Assembly (NCBI GenBank): GCA_020746105.1
Contig: CM036620.1
Location: forward strand, 26,496,604 to 26,560,603
Length of the DNA: 64,000 nucleotides
Source: Trogon surrucura
Lineage: Eukaryota; Chordata; Aves; Trogoniformes; Trogonidae
Direction: 5' to 3'
The notes under the pieces are model-generated. The model did no database searches, was not told the DNA's origin, and worked only from the letters and a program-made list of their open reading frames with translations. This document shows positions 58,641 through 64,000 of the stretch, piece by piece. Every line of letters begins with the position of its first letter. Positions within the stretch are counted from its first letter, which is position 1. Made by a program: the position numbers and the translations under genes.

Positions 58641-61600
58641 ACGGGCTGCCGTTCCCTGGCAGCACAGCGATCCTTCAACCCACAGGCCACTCGCTTTCTA
58701 AGGCCGTCTGGCCAAGCTCCCAGGCACAGAGGAGAGAGCGGTGTCCCATCAGCATCCTATGCGGACGTGGGGCAATGGTGCCCAGGCCTCTGGGTACCCC
58801 ATGGTCCTGGCAGGTGGTGGTTGGTGGGCTTCTCTTAGCACGAGTGCAGTCGTGCTACGGAGTGCAGGGGAGATCAGCCTAACACGCCGGCATGCTCCTC
58901 ACCCCCCTGAGAACCACTACCAGCCACTTATTTTTCAAACGCATGTTTTGTGAGCACACGCTTTGAAACTGGAAGCATTTGAGTCTCGCTCAATAGTTTG
59001 CCTTTGAAAGGGCACGCACAAAAAGCCGTTTTCCCCACCAACACCACCCCTTGGAGGGGGGGAAAAAATACTTCATTGAAACCCATTCCTCTGCATATGC
59101 CCATATCTGCTGGGTGCGCACATGCCCTCAGAGTCAAAGTCAAAGGCAAAGGGTGGTTTATGTCAGCGCTGAGTTTAGCTCTGCTCTCCCAGAATAAGAT
59201 AAATGTAAGTGATGAAGAACTCCTGGGGCTGGCTGAACTCATTTTGTATTCAACACTGCCCGGCCCTTTTCTCTTCCCTTTCTCCCTCTCTTTGTATGTT
59301 CAAGCCTACTTGAGTTTCTTTTTTTCTTTTGTAGAAGTTGGTTCTTTTGAAGCGGTTCGAGGCACGCCCTGCCGCAAAGGGAACTTCACGGGAGTCGGAA
59401 ACACAGGCACACCGGCCTGAAACACTTACTGTACAATAGCAGGAATGTAGGAAGCCTTGAAAATGAATCCTCTCTCTCTAAAAAAGTGTCAAAGGAAAGT
59501 GTCAGAGGCAAACAAACTGAACTTATCCCCGTATCTTTATGCAGATTTCCCCCCGCTCCTCCATTCCCCTCCTCCCACCCCAGTCTGGTTAAGGGCTGAG
59601 ACAGCAACTCGGGGTCAGACACGTATTAGTGTTACAGAAAAATGGGTTACAAAAGGTGGGGAGAACAGACTTGCAAAAAGCCTCCTCTGTCATTACAGCC
59701 AGAGACATTTTCAAAGCACACAAAGCACATGGGTCAGCCCTCGGCTTAATTGTACTCAACAGTCTAATTGCTCACTCAATCCCATTTCAAGACCAGCCGG
59801 CTGCTCTGTGGGCACCACCACCAGTTAGGAAGTATTTTATTCCTTCTCTTCGCTTGCCCCATTTTCTCCACGTGTTCCCCCATTTCCTCCCTTCCTTTTG
59901 AAAAGCGGGGGGAAACCTTCTCCGTGCCTCCTCTGGCTTGTGATCTGGTTTTCAGGCAGTCAAACACACGAGCAGATAGAGACAAAGTTGTGAGCATTGC
60001 TTACCAAGGTCGGGTAATCTTTGCTGAACCCAAACCTCTCCAGGCCTCCACCAAGAGGAGAAAGAGGGGATTCCTGTCCACCTGGCAACCGACCTGCACC
60101 CTGGAATAGCAAACCCCATCTAGAAGCTACTACAGTGAGCTACAAAAACACGTAATGACAATGTGCAGCCTAATGCAGTCTCATCAACTGCATCATGAGA
60201 ATATTCACCCAAAGAAAGTGGGTGAATGATTCAGAGTGAGCGAAGTTAAAGCAGAGGGTCCAGCAGCAAGTCTTTCTTAGACTCATCCTACTGTCAGTGC
60301 TTTATTGCCAAATGGGTTTTAAATACACATTGGAAGTGATGACTACAAGGAATGCAAAAGCTCGAGTACCTGTGACATCACCATGGACTTCAACATTTGT
60401 GAAACCTGCCTCTTTCCACTCGTGAATAATCAGGACCACGTTGCTGCTGAAACAGAAGTGCCCTCATTTCTGCAGGGCAATCTTCTTCCTGGGCTGATTG
60501 TTAAAGTTACCTGATGTAATTCGCTTTGACTCTTTGAGGGTCTACGAAAGTAATTCCCATTTCTTGGTGACATTTAGCCTTGTAAAGATCTAGTGCAGAA
60601 TTATGCTCTGGGGCTAACCCTGCAGATGCTTTCTGCTGTATACAATTAGTTCTAGTGCAAGTACTGCCACTGCCTCCAAGAGGCATGCAAGGCATCGCTA
60701 CAATAATACTTGCCTACCTCCTGGGGTCATTGTAAGACCTAAAGAATTCAGCTTTGTAGTACATTTTGAAATCTTAGCTATAGAAATTATACCTACATAC
60801 ACTTTGCCCTTTAATTTAAATGTCTATAACTGTTACTGAGAATTTAATTTATGCTCCTATTTTAAAAATAAAAGGCTTCATATTCAAGAAAGCAGCACCA
60901 CTAATAACAATTGTCCCTTGGTCACTTTGTTTGACATGCTGTCATGTTTTTACACGCAGCTTAGAAAGGAGTTTCCACTAAAACTGCTAAATGCTTTCAG
61001 TCCCATCAAAGTCTTGGAGACTTGAGGCACTTCTCAGCTGTGGGACACTTCCAGCAACAGGTCTCCAGAAAAATAAAACCAAACCATCAAGGGCCACCAT
61101 GCAGGCCAAGTTAAAAATAATTATACACTGCACAGAATTGGAAGCTTTTCTTTGCAGTGCAAGACGGCTTTAATGCAGTGGAAGCACTACTATCAAAGCC
61201 AAGAGATCTGCTTGTGCCAGAGGCTTTATACCTTCCCCATCCTTGAGCTTCTCATCTCTTTAATAGTGATGTTATTCCAGGTGCAGTTTGTGCTCCCTGG
61301 ACAGCAGGAACAGTTTGCTGGGCCTGCGTGCACTCACACACACCACCCACAGGTCCATCATTTTAGTCACTCGGGAAATGAGCAACAACAGAATTCTAAT
61401 AACTGGCCCTGCTTAAGACATTGCATGCTAGAAAGTGCTTTAAAAACAAGTGATGTGTAGCATCCTTTCATTAGGCTGTTACTTAATATGTTTTACTTAA
61501 GTTAATATGCATACATCACTTAACCAAGAAAATGACCACTGCTATCAACAGTTTAACAGTGTAAGAACAACACTTCATCTGGTTTGAGATTGGGGAGTTA

Positions 61601-63550
61601 ACATCTAACTGTCCCATTTATTCCCTTCAAATGACATCTGGTCACCCCCAATTGCTCTCTTGTCTTTTGCACAAGAGCTCAAGGAGTAGAAGTACTTCAC
61701 ATTTCTAGGCATGCTGAGTTGTTGGTACTAGATTATTTTTTTAACTGATTGCCACAGCATTCCCTCTTTCACTGTCCCTTTAGCTATTGCACAGAGTATA
61801 GTTATAAAGGTTTGCTCTGGGAAAAGATTCTAATCATAGGCTTGAAGTATAAACTAAAAAATTAGGTTGCAGGCTCTCTTTGGCACAATAGCAATATATT
61901 TTGGTAGCCAAGTAGGAAAAAAATAACAGCTGATGTAAGCAATAGGAAAAGAGGAAAAAAGTCTGACATCTTAAACAGTCTGTGTTGCCTCTCAGTGACA
62001 GCATTACTAGACCAGTAAACGGGGGGGGGTGGGTGGGAGGGGCAGGGAGGGGAGAGGTTTCTTAGTAGTGGAAATGCCAGCCTGGAATTTGAACCTTTGC
62101 GGGTCTCCCAAGGAGAAAAGGTCTTTAAAACGCAAAGAGCAAATATTTACAGTCACAGAAGCCACAGTAATGCAGAGAACAGTATTCCCTCTAAGTGGGA
62201 GAAAAGCAAGTGAATGGACTCAAATCTGTGCTGATTAGTACCTCACATCAATTCCTCAGAGCAGAGTATTTCCCCACTTGTCAGCCAAGAAAATATTCTA
62301 CCTTGCCATCCACTGGAAATCCTCATTTAATACCAGCCAGCAAAGAGCACAAGGGTTTCTATGAACAATGAATTTCCAACACAACACAGCACTGATCCAG
62401 CTTTCAGGAACTACCCCTGTGAAAGGTTGTGAAAACCAATCTCTCTGAAGACATCTTCATCTGGTTTACTACCTAGTAAATTAGGATGTCTTAAAAATTT
62501 TAAAATACTAGTTAAAAAAAGTAGAGCCAGAATAATTTTTTTTTTTTTTTTTTACTCTCTATTTGGCATTAAGATGCACACATATGCCCCAGCACAGAAA
62601 GATTTTAAAATGCTCTTAAACAAATTCTGCGTACAACAAAAATTAAGCATTTTTAAAGGCTTAAGCTTTAGGGGCATCTCAAAATGCCGAGCCATGCAGA
62701 AGACTTTCTGGTCTGTCAGACAACAGACATCTTCAGAGGAGCATTGTTTGCAGAGCGTGCGACAGGTGTCCTCACCGTTTTTGTTCAGAGAGAGTGAGGC
62801 TCAGTTACAGTACCGTAGCTCTTGGGAAGCAGTTCTCCTGCAGCAGTAGGCTTGGAAAATCCTACCTAAGGGAAGATCTGTACCTCTGGTATAGCCCTGA
62901 GCTGCAGATCTGACTGCTCCAGAGCTAGAAGGAGACTTGCTATATTTGCAAGCATTTCTATTTCCCAGGCAAGCAGGAAATTTTCAAGTCTGTAGAAGTT
63001 TTAGGAACCCCCCACAGGCTGAAGCTGTTCATCTGAAGCGTGTAAAAGTTGTGCTGAGACAGAAAACAAGGCTAGACAGAGTTGACAGTCGGCAAAGGCC
63101 AGGCACTTGAGACCTTTTCAGCAAACCTCAGTTTTCACTAGCCTGGGTGTACAGCTGGGTGTTCATGTGACATCCTGCATGTGGGTCACACAGGCATTCA
63201 GTGAGGAGCAGGACAGCTCAGCTTTGGAGGGAGGGATGGTAGCAGTAACCACCACCCGACTCTGCCCCATTTGTGAGCAAAAAACTCCACCTCTTGCTTC
63301 AGTGGGGCTGTTGCATCCATGCCACTAGAAATTATTTTTGCTGCAGGCCTGCGTGCATTTGCATCCCAGGGAGAGCGTGAGGAGACAACATCTTGCCGGG
63401 AAGGCATTGTGCAAACAATGTCCAGCAAGAGCCTGGTGTCTCCAAGCGCCCCTCTGTGCCCTGTCACAGCCTGCTGGGCTGGGCATGGGGGGCATTTCTC
63501 TCTCAGCTCTTCCACTGAGACAGGTCTCCTCTGCTTGGGACACCCACGCT
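58641..63550. other. Upstream flank of ATOH1, no gene recognised
   Basis: Composition falls back to about average GC. Several stretches (for example 59,100-59,240 and 59,600-59,830) are non-repetitive and rich in factor motifs, so they may be conserved noncoding elements, but conservation cannot be judged here. A strong acceptor-like site (long pyrimidine tract ending TTTTGTAG at about 59336) has no recognisable exon after it. Poly-T occurs at 62536-62553 and poly-G at about 62022-62029. By synteny GRID2 should lie beyond the right edge with its 3' end nearest; none of its coding sequence is seen. Confidence 0.55.
59134..59153 (+). promoter_or_regulatory. Triple TCF/LEF-like motif cluster
   Basis: Three head-to-tail hexamers, TCAAAG, TCAAAG and GCAAAG, followed by GG. 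Each resembles the TCF/LEF core (CTTTGA on the other strand). The exact tandem phase could also suit nuclear receptors binding direct repeats. It lies about 2.5 kb upstream of ATOH1, a known Wnt-responsive gene. Confidence 0.35.
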
Positions 63551-63559
63551 GGAGGCACC

Positions 63560-64000
63560 ATTTGCCGATCGGGCTGGCAGAGACCAGGCCACGCAACCGC
63601 AGGTGCCCCCGCAAAAGCCTCACCTTTGTGAGGCAGCGGCGAAGCCCACCGACCCGTCCCCATCCTCCCCCTCTTCCCCAAGCCCCTCGGGTGGGGTGTG
63701 CGCCCCGGGGCTGCCCCTCTGCCGGCAACAGGTTGAATATTGTAGGTGTGGGCGATTAAAGTGTCGCCGGCACAATGGCGGTCTGTGTCCCATTCGCCAC
63801 GCCCGGGATCCTCTTTGGAAAGCGCACACAAGAGGTGACACGGCGCTGGCCCCCGCCATTATCCCGGCGGCATAGCGGCGCGGCCCGACCCGTCTCCCGG
63901 GAAATGGGGCTCCCCCGGCCGCCGCGGGACCACCGCGGCCGCGCGCCACTCCGCGCGCCCCGCCTCAACGGCCGTTCCCCCCCTTCGCCGGTCAACGGCT
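63560..64000 (+). promoter_or_regulatory. CpG island with YY1 sites, probable promoter cut by window end
   Basis: GC and CpG density rises sharply to the right edge. Two YY1-type motifs occur in opposite orientations: ACAATGGCGG (63772-63781) and CGCCATTAT (63854-63862). The first overlaps an ATG at 63775 in strong start context (A at -3, G at +4), and that frame is open for 75 codons to the window end (beginning MAVCVPFATPGILFGKR). YY1 sites over the start codon are common in housekeeping promoters. The encoded Arg/Pro-rich peptide is not recognised and GC-rich DNA gives long frames by chance, so the coding claim is weak while the promoter claim is fair. It could serve an unannotated coding or noncoding RNA gene. 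Confidence 0.45.

Noticed and set aside
1-64000. CRISPR array, operons, bacterial features
   Set aside because: Nothing of this kind; composition, CR1 elements and ATOH1 show vertebrate nuclear DNA.

Overview
The window looks like bird nuclear DNA. The evidence is CR1 LINE copies ending in the 8-base ATTCTGTG microsatellite, few other interspersed repeats, AT-rich CpG-poor intergenic DNA broken by one very GC-rich domain, and a single-exon ATOH1 gene with an extremely GC-rich, shortened coding sequence. I cannot name the species.

Layout. Bases 1 to about 44,450 and 45,120 to 48,900 are intergenic, with no exon I can recognise. They hold one long CR1 element (5543 to about 8728, minus strand), four clear or likely CR1 3'-end scraps (about 4918, 20421, 23112, 26668), microsatellites, A/C-rich low-complexity tracts, and a few odd islands. 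The oddest are a CpG-undepleted 240-bp open frame at 13461-13700 and an orphan CpG island at about 44,690-45,120. A GC-rich domain of about 10 kb (roughly 48,900 to 58,640) contains ATOH1 (55737-56612, minus strand), its promoter, a 3' untranslated region of about 1 kb, and, about 3.5 kb downstream, sequence that fits the known ATOH1 3' autoregulatory enhancer. From about 58,640 to 63,550 the DNA is ordinary flanking sequence with scattered regulatory-looking motifs. The last 450 bases form another CpG island, probably a promoter, with an open frame that runs off the window.

How it works together. ATOH1 is a proneural basic helix-loop-helix activator. In mouse it maintains its own expression through an E-box in a downstream enhancer. 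Here the gene reads to the left, and a CAGCTG E-box, two tandem SOX-type sites and an AT-rich island lie to its left at the expected distance, so gene and control region appear to be in one piece. In vertebrates ATOH1 lies between GRID2 and SMARCAD1. I see no exon of either, so both neighbours must lie outside the window.

The most interesting observation is in the CR1 element. Its first frame ends in the classical -1 ribosomal frameshift heptamer T TTA AAC, directly followed by the stop. Its second frame is open in exactly the -1 register, a G-rich tract starts six bases after the heptamer, and the catalytic Asn of the endonuclease lies upstream of the first Met of that frame. Together these suggest that the second protein is made by programmed frameshifting.
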